A model generated the notes under the pieces. It was not told the DNA's origin. It was given only the letters and a program-made list of their open reading frames with translations, and did not search any database. A stretch of 64,000 nt of DNA, from assembly GCF_046250185.1 (NCBI RefSeq), contig NZ_CP176469.1; one strand, given 5' to 3'. The translations under genes and the position numbers were made by a program. How positions within the stretch are numbered: the stretch's first letter is position 1; every line of letters starts with the position of its first letter. Shown piece by piece: positions 52,053 to 60,639 of the stretch. This DNA is from Litorimonas sp046250185 (GTDB lineage: Bacteria > Pseudomonadota > Alphaproteobacteria > Caulobacterales > Maricaulaceae).

Positions 52053-52987
52053 TCCAGCGTTGCGAGATAATTGTTGTAGGCGCGCTTTAACCCCTCCGTC
52101 AGCGGCATTTTCGGCGCCCAACCCAACCCTCGGAGTTTACGGCTATCCATCAATTTGCGCGGGGTACCATCAGGCTTGGTTCGGTCAAATTCAATGCGCC
52201 CGCGATAGCCCACTGCCTCGCATACGGCATGCGCTAGTTCCGAAATCGACGTCTCTATGCCTGAGCCAACATTGATAATATCGGGCGAAGAATAATGTGT
52301 CAGGATATGCACCAGCGCATCTGCGGCATCATCAGAATCTAGAAACTCTCGCAAAGGCGTGCCTGTGCCCCATATCGTGAGCGCCTCTGCCCCCTCGACT
52401 TTCGCCTGATGCGCCCGCCTGATTAACGCAGGAATGACGTGGCTATTTTCAGGGTGATAATTATCGCCACGTCCATATAAATTACACGGCATGGCCGAAT
52501 TAAAATCGCAGCCATATTGCTCGCGATATGTTTGACACAAATGAATTCCCGCAATTTTAGACACTGCATAAGCGGAGTTCGTCGGTTCCAATGGCCCCGT
52601 CAGAAGCGCGCTCTCGGGAATAGGTTGCGGCGCTAATTTTGGATAAATACACGACGACCCCAGATAGAGCAGCTTCTCCGTTTCCATCTCATACGCGCTG
52701 TGAATCACGTTCGCGGCAATCATCAAATTGTCATAGAGAAACTGCGCAGGATACGTCGAATTTGCATGGATACCGCCAACCCGTGCCGCCGCAATAATAA
52801 TCGCGTCAGGTTTATGCCGCTGCATCCAAGCCTGCGTGGCCGTCTGATCCTTGAGATCCAACTCCCGCGATGTGGGAGTCAAGATCGCCTTCACAGGCTC
52901 CGCACCCAGCCGCGCCACCAAAGCCTGCCCCACCATGCCCGAAGCGCCAGCGACCCAGATCGTTTTATCTTTAAGGGAATAAGTCAT
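52049..52987 (-). CDS. fcl: GDP-L-fucose synthase
   Basis: Epimerises and reduces GDP-4-keto-6-deoxymannose to GDP-L-fucose. From the ATG at 52987 the product is 312 residues. VAGASGMVGQALVARL binds NADPH, LLYLGSSCIYPKLAPQPIPE is the Fcl signature, and YAVSKIAGIHLCQTYREQYG has the catalytic Tyr and Lys. NLYGRGDNYHPENSHVIPALIRR is also diagnostic. GAGG lies just upstream; an in-frame GTG at 52996 is less likely. It competes with the perosamine synthase for the Gmd product. Confidence 0.95.
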   Translation of the reverse strand: MTYSLKDKTIWVAGASGMVGQALVARLGAEPVKAILTPTSRELDLKDQTATQAWMQRHKPDAIIIAAARVGGIHANSTYPAQFLYDNLMIAANVIHSAYEMETEKLLYLGSSCIYPKLAPQPIPESALLTGPLEPTNSAYAVSKIAGIHLCQTYREQYGCDFNSAMPCNLYGRGDNYHPENSHVIPALIRRAHQAKVEGAEALTIWGTGTPLREFLDSDDAADALVHILTHYSSPDIINVGSGIETSISELAHAVCEAVGYRGRIEFDRTKPDGTPRKLMDSRKLRGLGWAPKMPLTEGLKRAYNNYLATLD

Positions 52988-53010
52988 AAGCCTCACTAAC
53001 AGGCAAAAAT

Positions 53011-53087
<77 letters not shown>

Positions 53088-53154
53088 TTCCGTAGGCGGC
53101 GTCTTAGCCTGTGATAGAACGCGGTGCAATGCCTTTGCGCTTCAATCATCAGGC

Positions 53155-55392
53155 CTAGATTGCGCCTATCATGCCGATGATGTGGTAGAGCGTGGAGGCG
53201 GGGGCGTTGGGGCTGATGTCTTGGCCCGCGTGGTCGAGTTTATCGCGCCACATACCGCGCGTAAGATCGTCACCTTCCAGATACATCATGCGGATTGTTT
53301 GCAAATGTTGCAGGGCTTTCTCAATATCCGCACGGCTGCCATATGTGAGGTTGAGGCGTACATATTCAGTTTGTGGCCACATGCGGGAGGTTGGCTCAGC
53401 GAGGCTTTCGCCATTGGGGTGACATTGATCGACGACCAAACCAGTCTGTTGGTTCCAGCCATATTTATCCGCAAAAGCGACCATGGCTTCGGTCAGGGGT
53501 GTCGTCTTACCCGTGATGCTGTGATAGGAATTCAGTAGAAAGGCCCACTCATATAAATGCCCAGGCTCGACGAGCGCCAAGGCTTCGGTGCTATCATTGA
53601 GCGATAAATCATCGTGGAAATATTCGCGTAGCAGTCCGTCACGGTAGAAATGATTGCTAAACAGATCAACGATCTCGTCCGCCAGATCTGCAAACGGCTC
53701 CGAGCCATGCAGATCGGTCCATGCGAGAGCGGCTTCGAGCAGGTGCATATGCGGATTGGCGCGGCGGGTTTCAAACGCGGGCAGGCCCTCCAAATAGCCT
53801 TTGTCGGAATGTTTCAGCGCGGATTGCAAATAGCCCAATGTTTGCTCCGCCTCTTGTTTTAGCGCTTCGTCGCCCGTGACTTTATAGGCCCAAGCGAGCG
53901 CCATAAGGACAAATGCATGGTCATAGGTATCGCTATTATCCTTGGCCCAACTGCCATCTGGTTTGTAGATATGTCCAAACCCACCATCCGCTTTGCGGCC
54001 TGTTTTTAGTAAATGAGCAAGTGGCTTTTTCAGCGCCTCGACCCCCTCTGCCCAGTCAAGTTGATCTGCGGCGAAGGCGAATGAGTAGACTTGCCGTGCA
54101 TGCACGCGCAGTCGCACATTTAAATCTGTGAGGGGGTTTCCGTCATAATCACAGGCTTCAAAACTACCGCCCGTATCAGGCGATAATGCGGTGATGCTCC
54201 AATGCGGCAGGACTGTTTGGGTCAACCATTCGCGATACCAACGTCTCTGCGCGGCTCTGTCGTAACGGTGCGTGAGCGTGTGCTGGCACACGGGGGAGGT
54301 CGCTTCGACGCGCTGGGCTTCGACTAATTGGGTATGAAGGTTTTTGACGTATTGCGACTGCTCACGCGGGCAGATCATAATGGCATCAGGGGTTTCGGAA
54401 ATAATTAAATCACTGAGGCCTGCCACACTGACGAGACGGGACTGGCTGGAGATCAAACAGTTGGTCGTGTCATGGGTAATGACGTCGCCGTGGAGGACAT
54501 TGCCGTGGACATTTTTCTCGCCAATCTCGTAGAGCGCGGCCCAGCTGCCGACATCGCTCCAGTCGAATTCACCGCGCACGAGGGCGGCCTTCTGCGTGTG
54601 TTCCATGACGGCGAAGTCAATCGAGTCGCTGGGGCAGTTAGTGAAGTGAGTGCGGTCAAGATGTCGAATATCTGTGCCTTCAAAATCTTCACTGTCAGCC
54701 TTGTCAAACGCTGCACACGCCTCGGTCGCAATCGCCTCATTGAACTGTGTCAGTTCCCCGAGATACGTCTTGGGCGAAAAGACAAACATACCAGAATTCC
54801 AAGCATAATCTCCCGCGGCGAGATAAGACTTCGCTGTTTCTAGGTCAGGCTTTTCGACGAATTTATCGACAGGAAAAACACCATCTGAAATCGCAGACGC
54901 CGCATTGTATTTAATATAACCAAATCCAGTTTCAGGATGGGTCGGGGACATGCCGAATGTCACGATATGTCCTGCTTGCGCAGCATTGGCAGCCAGACGT
55001 ATCGCGGCGAGAAATGTGGGGTGATCTGAAATATAGTGATCCGCGGGGAGCAAGAGGACGATGCCGCTGGGATCCAGGTCTTGCACCAGCTTTGCAGCTG
55101 CGGCGGCGGCTGGCGCTGTATTACGTCCAAAGGGCTCTGTCAGGATATGGCTAGCGGGGGTGCCAGCGCCTTTTAATTGCGTGGCAATGTCTTTGGCATA
55201 GCTCGCATTGCTGATGATGATGGGTGCAGCAATATCGACGCCGACTGGGGTGCGCAGGGCCGTTTCAACAATCAAAGATTGCTTTGAAATTAAGGGCTGC
55301 AGCTGTTTGGGCGCATTGGTGCGCGAGACAGGCCAAAGCCGTGTGCCAGAGCCGCCAGACAAAATGCAGGGATAAATTGTTAATTTGGCCAA
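53155..55392 (-). CDS. manC: Fusion of mannose-1-phosphate guanylyltransferase and AGE-family isomerase
   Basis: A two-domain enzyme of about 745 residues. The first half is a ManC-type nucleotidyltransferase: CILSGGSGTRLWPVSR, LLPADHYISD, GYIKYN, FVEKPDLETAKSYLAAGDYAWNSGMFVF (key: VEKP and WNSGMF) and FDWSDVGSWAALYEI. The second half (from about 375) is an (alpha/alpha)6-barrel AGE domain: YDHAFVLMALAWAY, NPHMHLLEAALAW and EPGHLYEWAFLL with the His residues of sugar isomerases. It probably makes mannose-6-phosphate and GDP-mannose, feeding Gmd. The start is probably TTG 55392 with AGGA upstream; an in-frame ATG at 55434 is the alternative. Confidence 0.9.
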   Translation of the reverse strand: MAKLTIYPCILSGGSGTRLWPVSRTNAPKQLQPLISKQSLIVETALRTPVGVDIAAPIIISNASYAKDIATQLKGAGTPASHILTEPFGRNTAPAAAAAAKLVQDLDPSGIVLLLPADHYISDHPTFLAAIRLAANAAQAGHIVTFGMSPTHPETGFGYIKYNAASAISDGVFPVDKFVEKPDLETAKSYLAAGDYAWNSGMFVFSPKTYLGELTQFNEAIATEACAAFDKADSEDFEGTDIRHLDRTHFTNCPSDSIDFAVMEHTQKAALVRGEFDWSDVGSWAALYEIGEKNVHGNVLHGDVITHDTTNCLISSQSRLVSVAGLSDLIISETPDAIMICPREQSQYVKNLHTQLVEAQRVEATSPVCQHTLTHRYDRAAQRRWYREWLTQTVLPHWSITALSPDTGGSFEACDYDGNPLTDLNVRLRVHARQVYSFAFAADQLDWAEGVEALKKPLAHLLKTGRKADGGFGHIYKPDGSWAKDNSDTYDHAFVLMALAWAYKVTGDEALKQEAEQTLGYLQSALKHSDKGYLEGLPAFETRRANPHMHLLEAALAWTDLHGSEPFADLADEIVDLFSNHFYRDGLLREYFHDDLSLNDSTEALALVEPGHLYEWAFLLNSYHSITGKTTPLTEAMVAFADKYGWNQQTGLVVDQCHPNGESLAEPTSRMWPQTEYVRLNLTYGSRADIEKALQHLQTIRMMYLEGDDLTRGMWRDKLDHAGQDISPNAPASTLYHIIGMIGAI

Positions 55393-55498
55393 AGTGATAA
55401 ATCCTTCGCAATGATGCTGTGCGCAATAACTCACGGGCGATTATGACGCAATGATCATTCCAGTTGAATTTCTGCCCCAGATTGTTCAGAGGGCAAGG

Positions 55499-56485
55499 AT
55501 GAAATTTTTATCTATGTGTCTATTCGCAGCGGTCAGCCTGATTTCGACGGGGTGTGATAATATCGCCCCGACAGGTGATGCTGTCAGTGAAAAGGTCGCT
55601 GACGCACGCGCGCGCAATGACGGTCCTGCGATCTGGTTGGTCGAAGACTATGATAGCAAGCTCTATATCTTCGGCACGGTTCATTTGCTGCCAGATACTT
55701 TGGACTGGCAGCGCGAAGATATGCGGCAGGCTTTCGCGGAGGCTGGCACCGTCTTTTTTGAGGTCGATACGGGCGAAGAAGGACAGATACAGGCGGCAGT
55801 GCTGACGACCTCGCTCGGCATGAGGTCAGATGGATTGCGACTGTCCGATAGTCTGGATAATTATCAGCTGAAATTGCTCGACGCGGCTGCCAATAATGGC
55901 AATCTGACGGTTGCCTCTTTGGATAGTATGAAGCCGTGGCTGGCCTCCGAATTTCTGACCTTTGCAGCTGCGACCAATGCAGGGCTATTGCCCGATTTGT
56001 CCGCTGATGAAGCGCTGAAATCACGCGCAGCGCGGAGCGGGAAAAACGTGATCTACCTAGAAACAATGGAAGACCAAATCCGCTCAAGTGCGGAACTGCC
56101 CGAATTTGTGCAACTCTCTATGCTGACTGAGACGATGGAGAAATTTAACACGCTGGGCATTGATATGGTCAATATCGCCAATGCATGGGCGGTGGGGCGC
56201 ACGGATGTGTTGACGCAGCGATTGGTGCAGCCAATGCGGGAGCGGGCGCCCGAAGTGTTCAACGCGCTTCTACGCGACCGCAACCGCGCTTGGTCCAGCC
56301 AGCTAACACGGTTCATGGAAGATAGCGGGACAGGCTTTGTCGCCGTTGGCACAGCGCATTTGTTGGGCGAGGAGAGCTTGCTCGAAGAAATGCGGGAGGC
56401 GGGCTATACTGTGTCGCGCTATTATGCGTTTCAAGGCGATGATGTGATTGAGCCGATCAACCCGACGATTGAGCGCGCGGAATAA
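55499..56485 (+). CDS. TraB/GumN family lipoprotein
   Basis: A 328-residue secreted protein. The start at 55499 (MKFLSMCLFAAVSLISTGC) has GAGG 7 bases upstream and gives a signal peptide with lipobox STGC. The two GxxH elements of the TraB family, FGTVHLLPDTLDW and VAVGTAHLLGEESLLEEM (key: GTVH, GTAH), are present near the ends, along with VIYLETMEDQ. Family members are thought to be metal-dependent hydrolases or peptidases; the substrate is unknown. It is divergent from the ManC-AGE gene and convergent with the WbpE-like gene (2-base gap). Confidence 0.88.
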   Translation: MKFLSMCLFAAVSLISTGCDNIAPTGDAVSEKVADARARNDGPAIWLVEDYDSKLYIFGTVHLLPDTLDWQREDMRQAFAEAGTVFFEVDTGEEGQIQAAVLTTSLGMRSDGLRLSDSLDNYQLKLLDAAANNGNLTVASLDSMKPWLASEFLTFAAATNAGLLPDLSADEALKSRAARSGKNVIYLETMEDQIRSSAELPEFVQLSMLTETMEKFNTLGIDMVNIANAWAVGRTDVLTQRLVQPMRERAPEVFNALLRDRNRAWSSQLTRFMEDSGTGFVAVGTAHLLGEESLLEEMREAGYTVSRYYAFQGDDVIEPINPTIERAE

Positions 56486-56487
56486 AT

Positions 56488-57609
56488 TTACGCCGCTGCA
56501 ACCGCTGCGTTGATAATCATGTCTTGGGTCGCTTCGTCCAGATAGGCGTGCATGGGCAGGCTGATAATGTGCGTCATGCAATCTTCCGTATTGGGCAAGT
56601 CACCGCCAATCCCCGCATAGTCCAGATAAGCCGTTTGCATATGGATCGGGCGGGGATAGTAGCGCGCGGTGGGGACACCTTTTTCGCGTAACTGATCGCC
56701 GAAACTGGTCGGGTCTTTGACTTCAATCGTGAACTGCGCCCATGTGGAAATGACGCCGTCCATCACGGCTGGCACACGCTCAACATGATCCCGAAGTCCG
56801 TCGATATAGCGGGTCGCGATATGATTGCGGGCGTCTATTTCATCCGCAAATATCTCTAATTTCGGCAGCAAGATCGCTGCTTGCAAACTGTCGAGGCGCG
56901 AATTGATACCGACATTGACATTGTCGTATTTATCCACGCCTTTGCCGTGAATTCGTAGGCTATCCATTTTAAGGGCGAGCGCGTCATCATCGGTCAGCAC
57001 AGCGCCGCCGTCGCCGTAACACCCCAAAGGCTTGGCAGGGAAAAAACTGGTCGTCGTGACGTCTGCCCAATGCAGCGGGTGGTGGCCGTTCAGGGACGTG
57101 CCAAACCCTTGCGCGGAGTCCGCGATCAATTTGAGACCCTCGGCTTTAGCGATCTTAGCAATCGCGGGATAGTCTGCTGACTGCCCGAACAGATCAACGG
57201 AAATGATCGCTTTAGGCGTGAGTTTTCCGTCCGCTTTCACACGGTCAATCGCGGCCTGTAAATGAGCGGGCGACATGTTGTAGGTCTCGCGATCTATATC
57301 GATAAACACAGGCGTCGCTCGGCGCAGGGCGACGACTTCCGCCGTCGCGCAATAGGTGAAGCTGGGGCAAAAGACTGCGTCGCCCGGCCCAATATCCCAC
57401 GCCATGAGCGCGAGCAAAATCGCGTCCGTGCCATTGGCGCAGCCTAGCGCATGTTTGGCTTTGCCAAAGGTCGCGAGCTTCTCTTCAAACTCGCGCACTT
57501 CTGGACCCATAACATAAAAGCCATGGTCGAGTACGCGGGCAATCCCCGTGTCAATCTGTGCTTTGATGCGGGCTTGTTGGGCGTGAAGGTCGATAAAATT
57601 GATAAACAT
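56488..57609 (-). CDS. DegT-family aminotransferase, WbpE/WlbC-like
   Basis: A 373-residue PLP enzyme. INFIDLHAQQARIKAQID, GPEVREFEEKLATFGKAKHA, CANGTDAILLALMAW and SFFPAKPLGCYGDGGAV (PLP lysine K193) follow the WbpE pattern. WbpE makes UDP-3-amino-GlcNAcA in synthesis of 2,3-diamino sugars. The partner genes (WbpA/B/D type) are not seen in the window, so the product is uncertain. The ATG at 57609 is chosen because the family starts there. It is distinct in sequence from the perosamine synthase at 40.9 kb. Confidence 0.87.
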   Translation of the reverse strand: MFINFIDLHAQQARIKAQIDTGIARVLDHGFYVMGPEVREFEEKLATFGKAKHALGCANGTDAILLALMAWDIGPGDAVFCPSFTYCATAEVVALRRATPVFIDIDRETYNMSPAHLQAAIDRVKADGKLTPKAIISVDLFGQSADYPAIAKIAKAEGLKLIADSAQGFGTSLNGHHPLHWADVTTTSFFPAKPLGCYGDGGAVLTDDDALALKMDSLRIHGKGVDKYDNVNVGINSRLDSLQAAILLPKLEIFADEIDARNHIATRYIDGLRDHVERVPAVMDGVISTWAQFTIEVKDPTSFGDQLREKGVPTARYYPRPIHMQTAYLDYAGIGGDLPNTEDCMTHIISLPMHAYLDEATQDMIINAAVAAA

Positions 57610-57687
57610 AGGACTTGCTAACAGTTGCACCCTTCAGAGTAACGCAAAAGCTGCAGGTCACGTGCTAACAATTTGTGTCAAGATAAT

Positions 57688-57715
57688 GCGCCCGCAGGGT
57701 TATGGCTGCGGGCGC
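57688..57715 (-). terminator. Probable terminator after the HtrA/DegP gene
   Basis: GCGCCCGCAG and CTGCGGGCGC form a perfect 10-base stem with an 8-base loop, 9 bases beyond the protease stop codon. On the minus strand the stem is followed by ATTATCTTG, a weak U-tract, so termination may be partial. Confidence 0.65.
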
Positions 57716-57723
57716 GATATGTT

Positions 57724-59157
57724 TTACTTTACGGCGAGGAAGATATTCGTGCCGTCGCGTTCGACTGACAGGGCGAATGGCCCGTCATCTTCTGAAATCG
57801 CGTCTTCAAAGTCAGAGAGATCGCGGATGTCATTGCCGTCAACAGAGCGAATAATATCGCCGCGTCGCAGGCCTGAGCGTGCCGCTTTGGAGCCGCGCTT
57901 AACAGTTGCGACCAAGACACCTTCGTCACCGCCGCGAAGTTCCATGTCGTCTGGAATATTTGTGATCGACGCACCGTCAAAGCTTTCCATAGACGGAAGT
58001 TCGTCAGCGACAGATTCGTCCAGAACAGTTTTATCCTCTTCGACCTCGGCGACTTCGATACGTGTGGTGCGGCGTTTGCCGTCGCGCATGAAAGTGATGT
58101 CCGCGCGCGTGCCGGGCTGCACAAGGCCGACCGCATTGCGCAGATCAGAGCTGTCCAGCACGTCTTCGCCGTTAAATTCGATGACAACGTCGCCGCGCTT
58201 CAGGCCTGCTTTTTCCGCTGGCGTTCCGTCAACGACATCACCCACAAGCGCTCCGTTGAGGGAGGTCAGACCCATCGCTTCGCGGAGTTCAGGTGTGATG
58301 TTCTGGATGCTGACACCGATGCGGCCACGGCGGACTTCGCCGTTCTCTTCCAACTGCCCCATGACGCTCTTGATGATGCGCACAGGCACAGCAAAGCCGA
58401 TGCCGTTATTGCCACCAGAGCGGGAAATGATTGCCGTATTAATGCCGATCAGTTCGCCTTTGGAGTTGACCAAAGCGCCGCCCGAATTTCCTGGATTAAT
58501 TGACGCATCGGTTTGGATGAAGTCGGAATAATTGTCGCCATTGCTTGAATCACGACCCAAGGCGGACACAATTCCTGATGTGACGGTCGAAGATAGGCCA
58601 AAGGGATTGCCGACTGCGATGACGTAATCGCCGACTTGCACATCATTCGTCGGCGCAAATTCTAGCGCTCGCAAATTGGAAGCGTCGACGCGCAGAAGCG
58701 CAATATCTGTCTTAGGATCTGTGCCGACAAGTTCGGCCTGTAGCTGCCGCTTGTCTTCTAGCGTGACGTTGATCTCTTCGGCATTGGCGACGACGTGGTT
58801 GTTCGTCAAGATCAAGCCTTTGCCCGCATCAATGATCACGCCGGACCCAAGTCCGTTGCGCGGTTGCGGCTGCATATCCGGCAGACGACCGCCAAAGAAC
58901 CGCTCCAGTAATTCCTCATTATCGCCGTAGCGAGACGCGGCGGCAGGTTTTGTTTTGCCAATCACATTGATCGACACGACCGCAGGCGTCACACGTTCCA
59001 GCAGCGGTGCCATAGTCAGCACGCCGCGCGTTGGGTCGACCATCATGGCCTCGGATTGGGTGGAATAGCGCGACTGCGCATCGACGTTAAATTGCGGCGC
59101 GAAACTCGCCCCGATTACGACCAGCCCAGCTGCACTCATCAATAAATATTTACGCAT
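57724..59157 (-). CDS. degP: HtrA/DegP-type periplasmic serine protease
   Basis: Periplasmic protease-chaperone that degrades misfolded envelope proteins. From the ATG at 59157 it is 477 residues with a signal peptide (KYLLMSAAGLVVIGASFA). The catalytic triad is H121 (TNNHVV), D151 (TDIALLRV) and S225 (GNSGGA). Two PDZ domains follow (about 265-370 and 385-477; key LKRGDVVIEFNGEDV and LRRGDIIRSVDGNDI). The start is chosen because GAGGA lies 8 bases upstream; ATGs at 59178 and an earlier start lack this. Confidence 0.95.
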   Translation of the reverse strand: MRKYLLMSAAGLVVIGASFAPQFNVDAQSRYSTQSEAMMVDPTRGVLTMAPLLERVTPAVVSINVIGKTKPAAASRYGDNEELLERFFGGRLPDMQPQPRNGLGSGVIIDAGKGLILTNNHVVANAEEINVTLEDKRQLQAELVGTDPKTDIALLRVDASNLRALEFAPTNDVQVGDYVIAVGNPFGLSSTVTSGIVSALGRDSSNGDNYSDFIQTDASINPGNSGGALVNSKGELIGINTAIISRSGGNNGIGFAVPVRIIKSVMGQLEENGEVRRGRIGVSIQNITPELREAMGLTSLNGALVGDVVDGTPAEKAGLKRGDVVIEFNGEDVLDSSDLRNAVGLVQPGTRADITFMRDGKRRTTRIEVAEVEEDKTVLDESVADELPSMESFDGASITNIPDDMELRGGDEGVLVATVKRGSKAARSGLRRGDIIRSVDGNDIRDLSDFEDAISEDDGPFALSVERDGTNIFLAVK

Positions 59158-59256
59158 AGATGAAGTCCTCTTTTTCATTTGCCCACAATGTAAGCACCCT
59201 TTAGGTCTTAACAAGGCAAGGTGGCAGAATATGACCGTGTTTTAAGGATTGACGAT

Positions 59257-59820
59257 ATGCGAATAATTATGGCGACAGCTGCTTTGGGGTTGGTGGCGTG
59301 TAGCGGGACGAGTGGCGATCACACGCAAACGCCGCAATGGCAGTTTTACCAAGTGAACATGAAGTCGCTGTGCGGGCAGACTCTGACCGGATCTGTCGTC
59401 AGTGACGATCCCGAAGACGCAGATTGGCGGGGGAAAGTCCTGACTGTCGGACCCGTTGAGTGTTCTGACGCGCGAAATAACAGCGCGATCCGCATGCCGC
59501 TGGCTGTGGGGGACGATCAAAGCCGTCAGTGGTCGCTGATTCCGCGCGCAGACGGGTTGCTCCTTTCGCATCGGCACACGTTCAAAGACGGATCACCTGA
59601 TCCTGTGACGGGCTATGGCGGGCTGGCCGAAGAACCCGGTACAGCCACGCGCAAAAACTTCCCTGTCGATGAGTTCTCCAAAGCGTTATTTCTTGAAAAC
59701 GGGCTCGATGCGTCGGTCACGAATGTATGGACGATGGAGATTATCCCAGGGGAGGTTTTCGCTTATGAGCTTAATCGTGAAGGCCGCCATTTCCGCGCAG
59801 AATTCCCTCTCAGCCCGTAA
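59257..59820 (+). CDS. Hypothetical lipoprotein
   Basis: A 187-residue protein of unknown function. The start at 59257 (MRIIMATAALGLVACSG) has AAGGA upstream and gives a short signal peptide with lipobox LVAC. The mature part has Cys residues in MKSLCGQTLTG and VGPVECSDARN that could form a disulphide, and HRHTFKDGSPDPVTGYGG in the middle. No family was recognised. It is divergent from the protease gene and precedes sdhC by 88 bases, but the sdhC promoter probably lies between. Confidence 0.75.
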   Translation: MRIIMATAALGLVACSGTSGDHTQTPQWQFYQVNMKSLCGQTLTGSVVSDDPEDADWRGKVLTVGPVECSDARNNSAIRMPLAVGDDQSRQWSLIPRADGLLLSHRHTFKDGSPDPVTGYGGLAEEPGTATRKNFPVDEFSKALFLENGLDASVTNVWTMEIIPGEVFAYELNREGRHFRAEFPLSP

Positions 59821-59874
59821 ATATATCGCAACGATATTTGGCTTTCGCCGTTGACTCCAACGGGCGCAAGACTA

Positions 59875-59886
59875 GTTTGCGCAAAC
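59875..59886. promoter_or_regulatory. Perfect 12-base palindrome upstream of sdhC
   Basis: GTTTGCGCAAAC is centred 29 bases before the sdhC start codon. TTGACT lies at 59851-59856, so the palindrome would cover the -10 region if that is the -35. It could be an operator for the sdh operon. No known regulator was matched with confidence. Confidence 0.5.
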
Positions 59887-59908
59887 ATTTGAAGAATAAG
59901 GTATCACT

Positions 59909-60298
59909 ATGTCATCCTCTTGGAACGATAAACGGCCCTTGTCGCCACATTTACAGGTGTGGCGTTGGCATCCCGCAATGATGAGTTCCATCGTCCATCG
60001 GGCCAGCGCAATCATTAGCTATGTCGCGCTTTTACTGGTCGCGATCGGTGTTTTGGTTCTGGCTCTGACAGGATCACTGCCGCTGCAAGGTTTAATCTTT
60101 AGCCCGCTCGGCGCGATTGGTCTGTTTGTCTTTCTGTTTGCATTTATCTTCATGGCCCTCGCGCAGCTTCGCCACGCCGTGTGGGATAATGGCGCGATGC
60201 TAAATCCAGAGCTCAATAACACGCTGTCATATGTCATGTTGTTCGGATCAATAGTCCTGGCGCTGATCATCACGCTGATTGCATCGGGAGTTGTCTAA
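59909..60298 (+). CDS. sdhC: Succinate dehydrogenase cytochrome b556 subunit
   Basis: Membrane anchor of complex II, binding heme b and ubiquinone. The 129-residue protein starts RPLSPHLQVWRWHPAMMSSIVHRASA, where SPHLxxW and SxxHRxSG-like residues are the SdhC signature, and has three transmembrane segments. LAQLRHAVWD contains the heme-ligand His (RHAVWD). AAGG precedes the ATG. Its stop overlaps the sdhD start (TAATG). Confidence 0.96.
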   Translation: MSSSWNDKRPLSPHLQVWRWHPAMMSSIVHRASAIISYVALLLVAIGVLVLALTGSLPLQGLIFSPLGAIGLFVFLFAFIFMALAQLRHAVWDNGAMLNPELNNTLSYVMLFGSIVLALIITLIASGVV

Positions 60299-60636
60299 TG
60301 GCGCATGGTAAGGGCACGGCCCATCACAAATTACACGGCTTTGTCGGGTGGGGCCTGATCATTGGTTTGATCCCAGCAATTTGGAGCGCGGTCAGCGCCA
60401 TTGGCGGCGGCTCTGCTGGCTTTGCGGCATGGTTGTCCAATCCTGTTGGAGGTCTCGGCTTCCTCGCGTTTTTCACAGCCGCCATTTGGTATTGCAAACT
60501 GGAAATGGACGAAGTGATCATGGATTACTTCTCGGGCGGTCTGCGCTCTTTTGGCCTGTTGAAAAATAAGGTCGTCGCCTTCATCTTATGGGCAGCCGTA
60601 GTCTATGCGGTCGTCAAACTCGCGTTTTTAGGATAA
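60298..60636 (+). CDS. sdhD: Succinate dehydrogenase membrane anchor subunit
   Basis: Second membrane anchor of complex II, 112 residues and three transmembrane segments. The protein starts with AHHKLHGFVGWGLIIGLIP. A Tyr-Asp-like region near the middle (CKLEMDEVIMDYFSG) matches the alphaproteobacterial SdhD pattern, in which an (H/E)xxxxDY motif lies on the helix facing the quinone. It sits between sdhC (1-base overlap) and sdhA (3-base gap). Confidence 0.93.
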   Translation: MAHGKGTAHHKLHGFVGWGLIIGLIPAIWSAVSAIGGGSAGFAAWLSNPVGGLGFLAFFTAAIWYCKLEMDEVIMDYFSGGLRSFGLLKNKVVAFILWAAVVYAVVKLAFLG

Positions 60637-60639
60637 ATC

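Noticed and set aside
57653..57681. A minus-strand promoter (TTGACA at 57681-57676) for the WbpE-like gene
   Set aside because: No acceptable -10 box is found 16-18 bases downstream; the match to the -35 alone is not enough.
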